The notes under the pieces: model-generated
What the model saw: only the letters and a program-made list of their open reading frames with translations
Database searches by the model: none
Told to the model about the DNA's origin: nothing
Made by a program: the position numbers and the translations under genes
In this document: in pieces, positions 38,778-48,574 of the stretch
Numbering within the stretch: the first letter of the stretch is position 1
Layout: the number at the start of each line of letters is the position of its first letter
Assembly: GCF_002967765.1 (NCBI RefSeq)
Contig: NZ_PUHY01000016.1
Location: forward strand, 269,064-333,063
Source: Blastopirellula marina
GTDB lineage: Bacteria; Planctomycetota; Planctomycetia; Pirellulales; Pirellulaceae
Length of the DNA stretch: 64,000 nucleotides
Direction of reading: 5' to 3'

Positions 38778-39284
38778 ATGCCTCACGCCTCCCATAGAAC
38801 GCATATACACCATACACCCCATGCAAACCAATCCGCCTATTATGCCATGGCATATGACATGAAATAGCATATGGAGACTGCAAAATGACAAGGAACGAGA
38901 AAACATTAGTCGAACTGTCGCGTGGCCAATCTCGAACTTACAACTTATGGGCGCGCTTCTGACAAAGGTTGGGAAATGTAAGCTGGCTCACCATTTCCTC
39001 CTTAATTTCTAGACTCAAATGGACTTCACGCCACGAGATGGGCAATGCATTTTTTCCGCAGCGAAACAGCTGACCGTCAACCTGCGAACAATAGACAAAC
39101 AGGGGAGAATTATCCTTCTGAATAGTTCACATAACTTTGCGCAAACATGCGGCTTATACCGAAATTCGTGTGACTACCCGCTTGCGATTTGTATATCATC
39201 AATCGCGGAACCGGGATGCATCAAAACAATTTGATTTCGGATGCCAGCTTACAGAGTAAGAGCCAATTGCAAGGGATTGAACAG
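38778..39284. other. Intergenic region upstream of the PEP-CTERM gene
   Basis: About 500 bp without a supported gene. CATATG occurs twice, at about 38850 and 38870, giving a small symmetric patch. I looked for the sigma-54 type -24/-12 element found before some PEP-CTERM genes and did not find a convincing one. Confidence 0.35.
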
Positions 39285-39941
39285 ATGAGGCAGATTCAAT
39301 GGGCATTTCTATGCCTGGCAGTTGTCGGAATTGCGGCAGGGCAATTAACGGCTGGGATGATGGGGCCCTACAAATTCTCGATACCATCTCACTTTCAAGA
39401 TTACGACCCAGGATCGACTAAATTCCCGTTCGGTCCTCCGTCGTCCTTCACACCTCGTAGCAAGCCATCGTCCAACCCGATGAGTTGGAATCCCAAGAAG
39501 GTAGCCACCAGCGGCCATCATTACTCACCTTCTATCCCAAAAGTCGATCCACACGCCTGGAAAAAGATGGAAGGACCAGGCAAGCATTTTGCATTCCCCG
39601 GTCACAAACCAAGCGACTTCACTTGCTTCCCTTTTCCATGGACGCCAAGCCCCAAGCCGGGGCCTGGCTCTTCCGACTGGTGCGATGACTTCGGCTCTGG
39701 CTTCCCGTCCCACCCCGGATTTCCTAAGCCTGGATACCCGAAACCAGGCCACAAATTCCCGCCATATTGCCCTCCCCCATTCTGTCCGCCACCGTTCTGC
39801 CCACCTCCTTATTGTCCTCCGCCAGAATGCCCCACGACCGTGCCTGAACCCACATCGTTTGCCTTGTTTGGGCTCGGTGCTTTAGGGATGGGAGCCGTCA
39901 CGCGCTACCGACGACGCAAGAAACGGGAATTGGATCGATAG
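39285..39941 (+). CDS. PEP-CTERM sorting-domain protein, Pro/Cys-rich
   Basis: A 218-residue exported protein from the ATG at 39285 with AAGGGA upstream. The signal peptide is AFLCLAVVGIAAGQLTA. The mature part is Pro/Gly/Ser-rich with no folded domain evident, and contains a run of CPPPFC / CPPPYC / CPPPEC units near residues 163-182. The C-terminus is a classic PEP-CTERM: VPEPTSFALFGLGALGMGAV followed by TRYRRRKKRE. PEP-CTERM proteins are cleaved and anchored or released by an exosortase, which is not in this window. The cysteine repeats suggest cross-linking at the cell surface (inference). Confidence 0.85.
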   Translation: MRQIQWAFLCLAVVGIAAGQLTAGMMGPYKFSIPSHFQDYDPGSTKFPFGPPSSFTPRSKPSSNPMSWNPKKVATSGHHYSPSIPKVDPHAWKKMEGPGKHFAFPGHKPSDFTCFPFPWTPSPKPGPGSSDWCDDFGSGFPSHPGFPKPGYPKPGHKFPPYCPPPFCPPPFCPPPYCPPPECPTTVPEPTSFALFGLGALGMGAVTRYRRRKKRELDR

Positions 39942-39968
39942 TTTCCGCCCAGACGTTCAGATTCACAA

Positions 39969-40002
39969 AAGGCCGCAATGAAACGACGTTCGTTGCGGCC
40001 TT
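39969..40002 (+). terminator. Probable terminator after the PEP-CTERM gene
   Basis: AAGGCCGCAA pairs perfectly with TTGCGGCCTT (10 bp), but only a short T-run (TTATT) follows. It may work in both directions between the convergent PEP-CTERM and VOC genes. Confidence 0.55.
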
Positions 40003-40034
40003 ATTCGTGGACGGCACTCCGCCGGCGAATGCGA

Positions 40035-40436
40035 CTAATCGAGAAAAGGGGGATCGGCGGGATAAACGGCGACTTCAATCGAGTGTCCATCGGGATCTTG
40101 AAAGAACGTCTGATGAATATTGCCAGCATTGACCCGCTGAATGAAAGGAATGCCATGCTCGTTGAGGATCTCGATTAGTTCGCTGGTATCGGCCATCGCA
40201 AAGGCATAATGATCGGCCCGCGAGTTCGGTTGGTCGCCTCCTTCGTAGGCATACTCCGTTTCCAAGATGTGGATCTGGATACCGTAGCCGACAAGCCAAG
40301 CCCCAGGGAAATCAAATGGGGGACGTTCGACCTCACGAAAGCCAAGTACATCGCGGTAAAACGCTGTGCTGGTCTTAGTATCACGAACGGCCAGGGCTAA
40401 GTGATTCAATCCAAGGATGGGGAGCGGACGGGGCAT
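40035..40436 (-). CDS. VOC (glyoxalase/bleomycin-resistance) family protein
   Basis: A 133-residue protein from the ATG at 40436 with AAGGA 9 bases upstream. It has the paired beta-alpha-beta modules of vicinal-oxygen-chelate proteins: GLNHLALAVRDTKTSTAFYRDVLGF in the first half (metal-binding His) and ADHYAFAMADTSELIEILNEHG with FFQDPDGHSIEVAVY in the second (His and Glu ligands). This fits a metal-dependent lyase or dioxygenase, but the substrate cannot be assigned. It is divergent from tdh. Confidence 0.88.
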   Translation of the reverse strand: MPRPLPILGLNHLALAVRDTKTSTAFYRDVLGFREVERPPFDFPGAWLVGYGIQIHILETEYAYEGGDQPNSRADHYAFAMADTSELIEILNEHGIPFIQRVNAGNIHQTFFQDPDGHSIEVAVYPADPPFLD

Positions 40437-40705
40437 GCTCAAGATTCCTTCGTCAAAGTGGGTGTCTCGTACGATTCCAACATAGTGGAATGCCCCTCCG
40501 GGCGAAACGCAGCCACGCGAGATCGTGGTTACAGTTGCCACTGTCACCAAACGGTTGTTTAGCTGTTAGCCATTTTTCTCGATCTACGCTCATCTTTGTT
40601 CGCGTGAATCGCTCGTCTGCCATTCGCGTTTCGCGATGCGACGTTACAATCAAAGCTTGGCAACCAAATGTTCAACTTTGCGCAGAGTTCTCTTAGGACC
40701 GATTT

Positions 40706-41734
40706 ATGAAGGCGCTGGTCAAGCGGCACGCGGAAAAAGGGTTGTGGCTGGAAGACGTCCCGGAACCAACCATTGGGATCAACGACGTTCTGATCAAGGT
40801 GCTTAAGACAGGCATCTGTGGGACCGATGTCCACATCTATAAGTGGGACGCCTGGGCTCAGAAAAGTGTACCGGTCCCCATGGTCGTTGGTCACGAATTC
40901 GTAGGCGAGATTGTCGAAGTTGGTTCGAACGTCGGCGTGTTTGAACCAGGGCAGATCGTCAGTGGCGAGGGCCACGTCGTTTGCGGTCACTGTCGGAACT
41001 GCATGGCCGGTCGCCGACACCTTTGTGCCGATACGAAGGGCATTGGTGTCAACCGTCCGGGTGCCTTCGCCGAGTACATTTCCGTTCCAATGACCAACGT
41101 TTGGCATCATGCCGACGGTATTCCACTCGACGTCGCTTCCATCTTCGATCCCTTCGGCAACGCGGTTCACACCGCTCTCACCTTCCCTGTATTGGGCGAA
41201 GATGTGTTGATCACCGGGGCCGGGCCAATCGGCTGCATGGCGGCTGCCGTGGCCAAACATGCGGGGGCTCGCTTCGTCGTCGTGACCGACGTGAATCCCT
41301 GGCGTTTAGAACTTGCCAAGAAAGTGGGCGCGACTCGCGTAGTCGACGTTCGCAACGAAAAACTTGCCGACGTCCAGAAGGAACTGGGGATGGTCGAAGG
41401 ATTCGACGTCGGCTTGGAAATGTCTGGCAACGCGGCCGCTTTCCGTGACATGATCGCCAACATGTGTCACGGTGGTAAGATCGCAATGCTGGGGATTCCG
41501 CCTGAGGACATCTCGATCGACTGGAATGACGTGATCTTCAACATGCTGACGATCAAAGGAATCTATGGTCGTCAGATGTACGAAACGTGGTACCAGATGA
41601 CCGTTCTCTTACAAGGCGGACTCGACATCGAACCAATCATCACGCATCGCCTTAATTATCGCGAGTATGAAAAAGGGTTTGAAGCGATGTTCTCTGGTCA
41701 ATCGGGCAAGGTCGTGCTCGATTGGACCGAGTAA
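40706..41734 (+). CDS. tdh: L-threonine 3-dehydrogenase
   Basis: A 342-residue zinc-dependent dehydrogenase that oxidises threonine to 2-amino-3-ketobutyrate with NAD. Catalytic zinc ligands are in [10 protein letters not shown] and GHEF; the structural zinc site is [15 protein letters not shown]. The Rossmann motif [15 protein letters not shown] is near residue 171. [11 protein letters not shown] and the C-terminal [14 protein letters not shown] are Tdh-specific. AGGA precedes the ATG. kbl follows 227 bp downstream; together they break threonine down to glycine and acetyl-CoA. Confidence 0.96.
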   Translation: MKALVKRHAEKGLWLEDVPEPTIGINDVLIKVLKTGICGTDVHIYKWDAWAQKSVPVPMVVGHEFVGEIVEVGSNVGVFEPGQIVSGEGHVVCGHCRNCMAGRRHLCADTKGIGVNRPGAFAEYISVPMTNVWHHADGIPLDVASIFDPFGNAVHTALTFPVLGEDVLITGAGPIGCMAAAVAKHAGARFVVVTDVNPWRLELAKKVGATRVVDVRNEKLADVQKELGMVEGFDVGLEMSGNAAAFRDMIANMCHGGKIAMLGIPPEDISIDWNDVIFNMLTIKGIYGRQMYETWYQMTVLLQGGLDIEPIITHRLNYREYEKGFEAMFSGQSGKVVLDWTE

Positions 41735-41764
41735 CGTTCGGTAGTAAGTCTCCAACCAATCTTG

Positions 41765-41943
41765 TCCCCTCGCCCCTGAGGGGAGAGGGTTAGGCTAAGG
41801 GCCAATCAACAAGCGTTGCATTATCCTAGAAAACGTACAAACGACAACGCATTGGTAGCCCCCAACATCACAGTAACAACATCGGTATAGCTTCTCCCCT
41901 CACCCTAGCCCTGTCCCCGGAGGGGCGAAGGGACCGGAAGGGG
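41765..41943. repeat. Pair of C/G-rich REP-like palindromes between tdh and kbl
   Basis: TCCCCTCGCCCCTGAGGGG at 41765 (continuing AGAGGG) and a diverged relative from 41893 (CCCTCACCC ... CCGGAGGGGCGAAGGG) lie inside the tdh-kbl gap. They share the CCCCT-GAGGGG core with copies at 14251, 53699 and 55794. Such elements can protect transcript ends. Confidence 0.5.
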
Positions 41944-41961
41944 AAATAAGGTGACAGAGCC

Positions 41962-43149
41962 ATGTGGAATTCGGAAACCCAATCGCAGTACACCAGCATC
42001 CTGAACGATATCAAGGAAGCGGGTCTCTATAAAAACGAGCGGACCATCCTGTCGCCGCAGAAGTCGAAGATCGACCTGCCGCAACAGACCGAAGTCCTCA
42101 ACATGTGCGCCAACAATTATCTCGGGCTGTCCGATCATCCCGAAATCATCGCGGCTGCGAAGGAAGGTCTCGATCGCTGGGGTTATGGGCTTTCGTCCGT
42201 TCGCTTCATTTGCGGCACCCAAGCCGCGCACGAGCAACTGGAAGACGAAATCAGCAAGTTCCTCGGAATGGAGGACACCATCCTCTACTCTTCCTGCTTC
42301 GATGCGAACGGTGGGTTGTTCGAAACGATTCTTGGCCCGGAAGACGCGATCCTTTCTGACGAGTTGAACCACGCCAGCATCATCGACGGCGTTCGACTCT
42401 GCAAGGCGAAGCGTTTCCGGTACAAGAACAACGACATGTCCGATCTGGAAGAAAAGCTGAAGGAAGCGAAGGATGCCCGCGTGCGTCTGATCGCCACCGA
42501 CGGTGTTTTCAGCATGGACGGATATATCTGCAACTTGCCTGACCTGTGCGACCTGGCTGACAAATACAATGCGATGGTCATGGTCGACGACTCACACGCC
42601 GTCGGCTTCATGGGAAAAACGGGGCGTGGCACGCACGAACATCACGAAGTTATCGAGCGAATCGACATCATTACTGGTACGCTCGGCAAGGCCCTGGGTG
42701 GTGCCTCAGGCGGTTACACCAGTGGCCGTAAAGAAATCGTCGATCTGCTGCGTCAACGCTCGCGACCTTACTTATTCTCCAACACGTTGGCCCCGCCCAT
42801 TGTTTCCGGCTCGCTAAAAGCGTTGGAGCTGATTCAGGGTTCCACCGCCCTGCGTGATAAGCTGGAAACGAACACCAAGTTCTTCCGGGAAGAGATCGCG
42901 AAGTTGGGACTCGATGTGCTACCTGGAGAACACCCAATCGTGCCGGTGATGTTTTACGACGCCAAAGTCGCCGCCGATTTCTCAGAACGTTTGCTGAAGC
43001 GTGGTATCTACGTGATTGGGTTCTCCTACCCGGTCGTTCCGCAAGGCAAAGCTCGCATCCGAACCCAGGTCTCGGCCGGGCACTCGATCGAAGAGCTGAA
43101 ATTCGCCGTCGAACAGTTCGCGGCCGTAAAGCAGGAGCTCGGTCTGTAA
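41962..43149 (+). CDS. kbl: Glycine C-acetyltransferase (2-amino-3-ketobutyrate CoA ligase)
   Basis: A 395-residue PLP enzyme of the alpha-oxoamine synthase family. It cleaves 2-amino-3-ketobutyrate with CoA to glycine and acetyl-CoA, completing the Tdh pathway. The PLP Lys is in [19 protein letters not shown] near residue 245; [26 protein letters not shown] and [11 protein letters not shown] are all present. Length matches the family (about 398). AAGGTG precedes the ATG by about 9 bases. Confidence 0.96.
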   Translation: MWNSETQSQYTSILNDIKEAGLYKNERTILSPQKSKIDLPQQTEVLNMCANNYLGLSDHPEIIAAAKEGLDRWGYGLSSVRFICGTQAAHEQLEDEISKFLGMEDTILYSSCFDANGGLFETILGPEDAILSDELNHASIIDGVRLCKAKRFRYKNNDMSDLEEKLKEAKDARVRLIATDGVFSMDGYICNLPDLCDLADKYNAMVMVDDSHAVGFMGKTGRGTHEHHEVIERIDIITGTLGKALGGASGGYTSGRKEIVDLLRQRSRPYLFSNTLAPPIVSGSLKALELIQGSTALRDKLETNTKFFREEIAKLGLDVLPGEHPIVPVMFYDAKVAADFSERLLKRGIYVIGFSYPVVPQGKARIRTQVSAGHSIEELKFAVEQFAAVKQELGL

Positions 43150-43205
43150 GCGAACGAGCTTTGCTCGATTGGACCGCTTGATCGAATCTAGTAACAATGG
43201 ATAAC

Positions 43206-43226
43206 GGGCCCACCCGACGGTGGGCC
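43206..43226 (+). terminator. Possible terminator-like hairpin after kbl
   Basis: GGCCCACC and GGTGGGCC form an 8-bp stem with a 3- to 4-base loop, 57 bp after kbl. No T-tract follows, so termination here is uncertain. Confidence 0.4.
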
Positions 43227-43374
43227 TTCGCCCAAGTGTGCAAAATTGCGTGGCGCATGGCCGAACCTCTTCCTGGGCAAAGACTTTAGCCCAGTTGACG
43301 GTTCGCCCCGCGGCAACCTAGGATGATCCCTTTGACCACCAATTTCGTTCATCCATCTACCGTTCTTCGCAACC

Positions 43375-44682
43375 ATGCACAAAACGAAGGTCGCCATCGT
43401 CGGCTTGGGAACTGTCGGAGCTGGCGTTGCCAAAATCCTGCTCGATCACGGCGACCGTACTGCACGTAACGCAGGGACTACTCTATGGTTAGAGAAAGCC
43501 GTCGTCCGCGATTTGAGTCGCCCACGGGACTGTGAACTACCTGACGGCGTGCTCACGGACGACCTGTCAGAAGTGACGAAGAACCCAGAGATCAAGGTGG
43601 TCGCCCAATTGATCGGGGGCCTTGAACCCGCCCGCACGATCATGCTCGAGTTGCTAGAAAGTGGCAAAGATATTGTCACGGCCAATAAAGCACTCATTGC
43701 TACCCATGGTGCCGAGCTTTTCGCTCGCGCTCGCGAACTGGGACGCAGCATCGCGTTCGACGCGGCGGTGGCTGGTGGTATTCCGATCATCACCAACCTC
43801 AGCCAATGCCTCACCGCGAACCGTATCAGTTCGCTCAGCGGGATTCTAAACGGTACGTCCAACTTCATTGCTTCGGCGATGGAAGAGCAAGATTCCAGTT
43901 ACAAATGGGCCGTGAAGGAAGCACAGCGACTGGGCTATGCCGAAGCTGATCCGACCATGGACGTCGACGGTACCGATGCCGCCCAAAAGCTGGCAATCCT
44001 GGCTCACATTGCGTTCGGCGTAAAAATCGACTGGAAGAGCATCCCGCGGGAAGGGATCGACAAGCTGCAAGCGGTTGATATCCGTTTCGCAAAAGAACTT
44101 GGCTATCGAATCAAGTTACTGGCCTCGGCGCAATTGAGCGATGCTGGTCTCGAACTGCACGTCTCGCCTTCGCTGATTCGAGAAGGGCGACCGCTGGCGG
44201 AAGTTCGCGGACCTTTCAATGCGATCAGTGTCGAAGGGGATCAAGTCGGCCCTCTCTTCTATTACGGACAGGGGGCCGGTCAGAAGCCAACAGCTTCGGC
44301 GGTTGCGGCAGACATGATTGATATGGCGGTGGGTCGCACTGCCCTCACCTTCCGCACGCTTAAGCTGTTCACCGAGAACCACAGCGACGTCGAAATGTGT
44401 TCGCCTGATCAGATTCAGGGACGACACTATTTCCGCTTCAGTGTCGAAGACCGCCCGGGTGTACTGGCCGATATCACGCGCGTTTTGGGCGATCAAGGAA
44501 TCTCGATTGCCTCGGTCATTCAACACGAGCCAGAGCATGCCGACGGCGACACTCGCTCGTTCGTGCCGCTGGTGATCATGACGCACACCGCCACCCAAGG
44601 TCAGGCTGGTCGCGCCTTGGAGAAGATCAGCAAGATGGACTCGGTCAAATCAGGCGCCCGAAAGATGCTGGTTCAGGACTGA
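43375..44682 (+). CDS. hom: Homoserine dehydrogenase
   Basis: A 435-residue enzyme that reduces aspartate semialdehyde to homoserine. The NAD(P) motif VAIVGLGTVGAGVAKIL is at residues 6-22; the active-site and signature region TSNFIASAMEEQDSSY and AEADPTMDVDGTDAAQKLAILAHI is near 165-215. The C-terminal ACT domain (FRFSVEDRPGVLADITRVLGDQGISI) suggests threonine feedback control. ATG at 43375. It starts a plus-strand run hom, ApgM-like, lysC. Confidence 0.96.
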   Translation: MHKTKVAIVGLGTVGAGVAKILLDHGDRTARNAGTTLWLEKAVVRDLSRPRDCELPDGVLTDDLSEVTKNPEIKVVAQLIGGLEPARTIMLELLESGKDIVTANKALIATHGAELFARARELGRSIAFDAAVAGGIPIITNLSQCLTANRISSLSGILNGTSNFIASAMEEQDSSYKWAVKEAQRLGYAEADPTMDVDGTDAAQKLAILAHIAFGVKIDWKSIPREGIDKLQAVDIRFAKELGYRIKLLASAQLSDAGLELHVSPSLIREGRPLAEVRGPFNAISVEGDQVGPLFYYGQGAGQKPTASAVAADMIDMAVGRTALTFRTLKLFTENHSDVEMCSPDQIQGRHYFRFSVEDRPGVLADITRVLGDQGISIASVIQHEPEHADGDTRSFVPLVIMTHTATQGQAGRALEKISKMDSVKSGARKMLVQD

Positions 44683-44839
44683 GAGATCCTGCAACGCATG
44701 GAGTCGAAGGCGTTTCACCCCTTCGACGAAGCAAGCCGCTTGGTAAGCCAAACTGCCTGAGCGGACGAACATTTCAATCAAACGCTCAGTCAACAAGAAG
44801 TACCCAAACGTCGGTACGAAACAAGGAGATTCGGGAAAT

Positions 44840-46042
44840 ATGAAGTACGCGATTGTCATTCCCGACGGCTGCGCCGACGAACCGCAAGAGTCGCTCGGTG
44901 GTAAGACTCCCCTGCAAGCAGCCAATGTGCCGAACATGGACGCGATCGCCAAAGCGGGTGTCGTCGGTCGTGCGGACAACGTGCCAGCTCACCTACCGGC
45001 TGGCAGCGACGTGGCCAACCTGAGCCTATTGGGTTACAGCCCGCTAGAATACTTCACGGGTCGGGCTCCCTTAGAGGCGGCCGCCCAAGGAATTCAGCTT
45101 GGACCGGACGACTGGGCTATTCGTTGCAACCTGGTGACGATACAAGATCAAATCATGAAGAGCTTTACCGCGGGACAAATCTCTTCGGATGAGGCAAAAG
45201 CCCTCTTAGAAACTGCCCAAGCCGAACTGGGCGGAGAAGGCATCGAGTTCCATCCTGGTGTCAGCTACCGCAATTTGTTGGTCTATCGTGGTCAGCCTGG
45301 CTCGGCGCCATTCAGCATGGAAACGCGTACGACGCCTCCGCACGACTTAAGCGACAAGTCGGTCGCTGATAGCTACCCGCGAGGCCTCGGCAGCGGCTGG
45401 CTCTCGGAAATGATGAGCCGCAGTGTTGAGCTATTCGCGAATCATCCGGTTAACGTGAAGCGAGTCAGCGAAGGGAAGCCACCGGCGACCAACGTCTGGC
45501 TTTGGGGCCTTGGCAAACAACCGGCCCTGACTCCGTTCGCTGACTTGTACGGCAAGACTGGTAAGATGATTACTGCCGTCGATCTGTTACGCGGCTTAGC
45601 TGCCCTGATTGGTTGGGACCGAATCGAAGTGCCTGGAGCGACCGGCTACCTTGATACGGATTACGCCGCCAAGGGGCAGTACGCGATCGACGCGCTAGAC
45701 TCTACCGATGTCATCTGCGTGCATGTCGAAGCAACCGACGAAGCTTCGCATGAAGGCGACATCCCGGAGAAAATTAAGGCGCTCGAAGCAATCGACGAGA
45801 AAATCGTCGGTCCGCTGCACGCAGCCCTCAAGAAACATGGCGAGTATCGGATCATCGTCCTTCCGGACCATCCGACATTCTGCCGTACCAAAACGCATAG
45901 TCACGGCTTCGTGCCGCTTGCCCTATGTGGCAGCGATGTGGAAGCTGATGCGTTTGACACATTTGATGAACTGAATGCCGACGCCTCGTCGCTAAGCTTC
46001 GACGAGGGATGGAAGATGATGCCCTACTTCCTCGGCGTTTAG
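44840..46042 (+). CDS. ApgM-like phosphoglycerate mutase family protein, possible homoserine kinase
   Basis: A 400-residue alkaline-phosphatase-superfamily protein of the archaeal-type, cofactor-independent phosphoglycerate mutase (ApgM) family. Typical parts are MKYAIVIPDGCADEPQ at the start (metal-binding Asp), AHLPAGSDVANLSLLGYSP with the catalytic Ser, NVWLWGLGKQPALTPF, and HVEATDEASHEGDI with LPDHPTFCRTKTHSHG (metal ligands). AAGGAG precedes the ATG. By family it would interconvert 2- and 3-phosphoglycerate. It sits between hom and lysC, with no thrB in the window, and ApgM-like proteins beside threonine genes have been proposed as homoserine kinases, so that role is as likely here. Confidence 0.85.
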   Translation: MKYAIVIPDGCADEPQESLGGKTPLQAANVPNMDAIAKAGVVGRADNVPAHLPAGSDVANLSLLGYSPLEYFTGRAPLEAAAQGIQLGPDDWAIRCNLVTIQDQIMKSFTAGQISSDEAKALLETAQAELGGEGIEFHPGVSYRNLLVYRGQPGSAPFSMETRTTPPHDLSDKSVADSYPRGLGSGWLSEMMSRSVELFANHPVNVKRVSEGKPPATNVWLWGLGKQPALTPFADLYGKTGKMITAVDLLRGLAALIGWDRIEVPGATGYLDTDYAAKGQYAIDALDSTDVICVHVEATDEASHEGDIPEKIKALEAIDEKIVGPLHAALKKHGEYRIIVLPDHPTFCRTKTHSHGFVPLALCGSDVEADAFDTFDELNADASSLSFDEGWKMMPYFLGV

Positions 46043-46114
46043 TCTTGCGGCCGGAGTGGTTGCTTCGGTCGGCCTCATTGCCAAGTGCTAATTTTTTACG
46101 GATTATTTAATCCC

Positions 46115-47896
46115 ATGTCACTAATTGTTCAGAAGTTCGGGGGAACGAGTGTAGCCGATTGCGAGAAAATCGTCTCTGCCGCGCGAAAAGCGATTCGCGC
46201 TCAGCGAGAAGGCCATCAAGTTGTGATGGTCGTCAGTGCGATGGGCAAAAACACAGACGTGTTAGTCGACCTGGCTCAACAAGTCAGCGATAGTCCACCC
46301 GCGCGTGAAATGGACATGTTGCTGTCCACCGGCGAACAAGTCAGCGTGGCCCTGATGGCGATGGCGATCGATGCCCTCGGTTCGAAGGCGGTCAGCCTCA
46401 CCGGCGCCCAAATCGGCATTCGCACCGACAGTACCCACACCAAAGCGCGTATTCGCTCGATCGAGACTTCCCGTGTGAAACAGTTGCTTGATGCCGGCAA
46501 CATTGTCATCGCAGCCGGTTTCCAGGGGATCGACGAGAACCTCAACATCACGACCCTCGGCCGAGGCGGCAGCGATACAACCGCCGTCGCCCTGGCTGCC
46601 GTGTTGGATGCCGATACCTGCGAAATCTACACCGACGTCGATGGCGTCTACACAACCGACCCGCGCGTGTTGCCAGAAGCCCGTCGTGTCCCGCAAATCG
46701 CTTATGACGAAATGCTGGAACTTGCCAGCCTAGGTGCCGGCGTGATGCACAGTCGCTCGATCGAGTTCGCCAAAAAGTTTGGTGTACCGATCCATGTCCG
46801 AAGCAGCTTTACCGACATCCCAGGCACGCTCATCGTACAAGATCCGGAGTCGCGTACTCGGTCGGTAAGCGGTGCGGCGATCACCAAGAAGGAAGCTCGC
46901 ATCACCCTGGCAGGCGTTCCCGACGAGCCGGGCATCTCACTGGAGCTGTTCCGCCGAATTGCCGCCAAAGCAATCTCGGTTGACATGATCGTGCAGAACA
47001 TCAGCTCTGACGGTAAAGCGAATATCTCGTTCACGGTGCCGCAGGAAGAGCTGAAGGTCACGCTTGATGCCGTCAAACAAGCCACCGAATTGCTGCAGCC
47101 AGAAGATATCACATACGACGATCATGTCTCGAAGGTTTCGGTCGTCGGCTTAGGCATGGCCACCATCCCTGGCGTGGCCGAGAAGATGTTCCGTGTCTTG
47201 TCAGACGAAGGAATCAACATCCAAGCGATTTCGACCTCTGAAATCAAGATCTCCGTGTTGGTGAGTCGCTCCGACGCCCAGCGTGCCCTGCAAGCGGTTC
47301 ACAATGGTTTCCAACTCGACGTCACGCCGGAAGACTCGCCGGCGGAAGTCAGCGATGTCCGCGTGCGGGATGTCACCGATCCAGCCGTTGTGGTCCAGCG
47401 TCTGCGCGAGATGGAAGACTTGGCGATCGACGATATCGAACTGGATCGTAGTCAGTCGCTTCTGGCCGTTCGTCGCGTGCCGGATCACCCTGGTATTGCC
47501 GCCAAAATTTTCGACGCTGTCGCCGCCAAGGGCATTAACATCGACGTCATCATTCAGAACGTCGGTCGCGATGATTGCGCGAACGTCAGCTTTACTTGCC
47601 CAGTTGCCGACTACGAGAAAGCGTTTGCGGCGTTAGAGGAAGTGGTCAAGGAGATGGGCAACGGCGAAGTCCAAGGAAACCGTGAAGCGGCCAAGCTAAG
47701 CGTCAGCGGAATCGGACTTCGTAGCCACACTGGCGTAGGTGTGCGAATGTTCAAAGCCCTCAGCGATGCTGGCATCAACGTCGATTTGATCAGTACCTCG
47801 GAAGTGCGCGTGAACGTGATCGTCGACGAACATGAAGGCGAGCCTGGCTTGAAGGTTCTCAAGGAGGCATTCGCCGATGTCTTAGCCGACTCGTGA
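46115..47896 (+). CDS. lysC: Aspartate kinase with four ACT domains
   Basis: A 593-residue enzyme from the ATG at 46115 (a GTG frame from 46085 adds 10 non-conserved residues). The kinase domain covers residues 1-250: LIVQKFGGTSVADCEKI, TLGRGGSDTTAVALAA and EIYTDVDGVYTTDPR. Two regulatory units follow, each a pair of ACT domains: GVPDEPGISLELFRRIA and GLGMATIPGVAEKMF (about 265-410), then VPDHPGIAAKIFDAVA and GIGLRSHTGVGVRMF (about 455-590). Most aspartate kinases have only one pair and about 410 residues. It makes aspartyl phosphate for lysine, threonine and methionine synthesis. It is followed by a strong terminator. Confidence 0.95.
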   Translation: MSLIVQKFGGTSVADCEKIVSAARKAIRAQREGHQVVMVVSAMGKNTDVLVDLAQQVSDSPPAREMDMLLSTGEQVSVALMAMAIDALGSKAVSLTGAQIGIRTDSTHTKARIRSIETSRVKQLLDAGNIVIAAGFQGIDENLNITTLGRGGSDTTAVALAAVLDADTCEIYTDVDGVYTTDPRVLPEARRVPQIAYDEMLELASLGAGVMHSRSIEFAKKFGVPIHVRSSFTDIPGTLIVQDPESRTRSVSGAAITKKEARITLAGVPDEPGISLELFRRIAAKAISVDMIVQNISSDGKANISFTVPQEELKVTLDAVKQATELLQPEDITYDDHVSKVSVVGLGMATIPGVAEKMFRVLSDEGINIQAISTSEIKISVLVSRSDAQRALQAVHNGFQLDVTPEDSPAEVSDVRVRDVTDPAVVVQRLREMEDLAIDDIELDRSQSLLAVRRVPDHPGIAAKIFDAVAAKGINIDVIIQNVGRDDCANVSFTCPVADYEKAFAALEEVVKEMGNGEVQGNREAAKLSVSGIGLRSHTGVGVRMFKALSDAGINVDLISTSEVRVNVIVDEHEGEPGLKVLKEAFADVLADS

Positions 47897-47930
47897 ATGC
47901 GTCGGCCGGTTCAAAAAGCCTAAGAAAGAA

Positions 47931-47957
47931 AAGGCCATCTACGGATGGCCTTTTTTT
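47931..47957 (+). terminator. Intrinsic terminator after lysC
   Basis: AAGGCCATC pairs with GATGGCCTT around a TACG loop and is followed by seven T residues, one of the clearest terminators in the window. Confidence 0.93.
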
Positions 47958-47983
47958 GTGGGTATCGCCGATCCGTATCGTAC

Positions 47984-48418
47984 TTATCGCTTCCGTTTCG
48001 TAGTGAGATCGAAGTTGGCCGTCTCGGTGCCACTGGAAGGAACGTCGAAGGTTAGCTCCGAGTCAAAGCCCCGATACCGAGAAGGCACTTTGTCAGTTGT
48101 TAACGCGTCGCCAGCTTGTTCCTCGGCAACGCTGACTTGAACACGATGCGAACCGACCGAAGCCCCTTCACCATCGGTCTCGATCAACTTCAGGGAATAA
48201 TGGCCCTGGGCGTCGGTCTTACCGTACGAACCCATTCCACTGACGGTCAATTCCCCTTCCGACGCAATCGGTTGAAAACTAACGGCTGCTCCTTCCAAAG
48301 GAGCGCCATCCAGAGTGATTGTTCCGGTTACCGGCGCGATATTTCCTTGGGATCCACATCCCAGGGCGCCGACGGCCAAGAGACCGATTATGCTCAATGC
48401 CATACCAAACGAGCGCAT
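47984..48418 (-). CDS. Lipoprotein with carboxypeptidase-regulatory-like fold
   Basis: A 144-residue lipoprotein from the ATG at 48418 with AGGAG upstream. Signal MALSIIGLLAVGALGC gives the lipidated Cys at about residue 21. The mature part is a transthyretin-like beta sandwich: VTGTITLDGAPLEGAAVSFQP, YGKTDAQGHYSLKL and GSHRVQVSVAEE. In planctomycetes such proteins are commonly encoded next to DUF1559 genes, as here (DUF1559 gene 156 bp upstream on the same strand). Function unknown. Confidence 0.82.
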   Translation of the reverse strand: MRSFGMALSIIGLLAVGALGCGSQGNIAPVTGTITLDGAPLEGAAVSFQPIASEGELTVSGMGSYGKTDAQGHYSLKLIETDGEGASVGSHRVQVSVAEEQAGDALTTDKVPSRYRGFDSELTFDVPSSGTETANFDLTTKRKR

Positions 48419-48574
48419 CGTCCACGTTGCTCCTAGTTCCAGATGAAAAGATGAGAAGTCTCGGTAAGCGGTCGGAGCCACAAGTTGTTGAGATTGGACC
48501 AGTCGCAAACTGCGTCGCTGCCCACGTCCAATCTCAACAAAACCTGCACGCTCCTGGTTTGACTACAAGATCGA

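Noticed and set aside
43150..43374. Thr/Ile leader peptide before hom
   Set aside because: A short frame with three Thr codons exists, but no T-tailed terminator or alternative stem; unlike the cimA leader it is not convincing.
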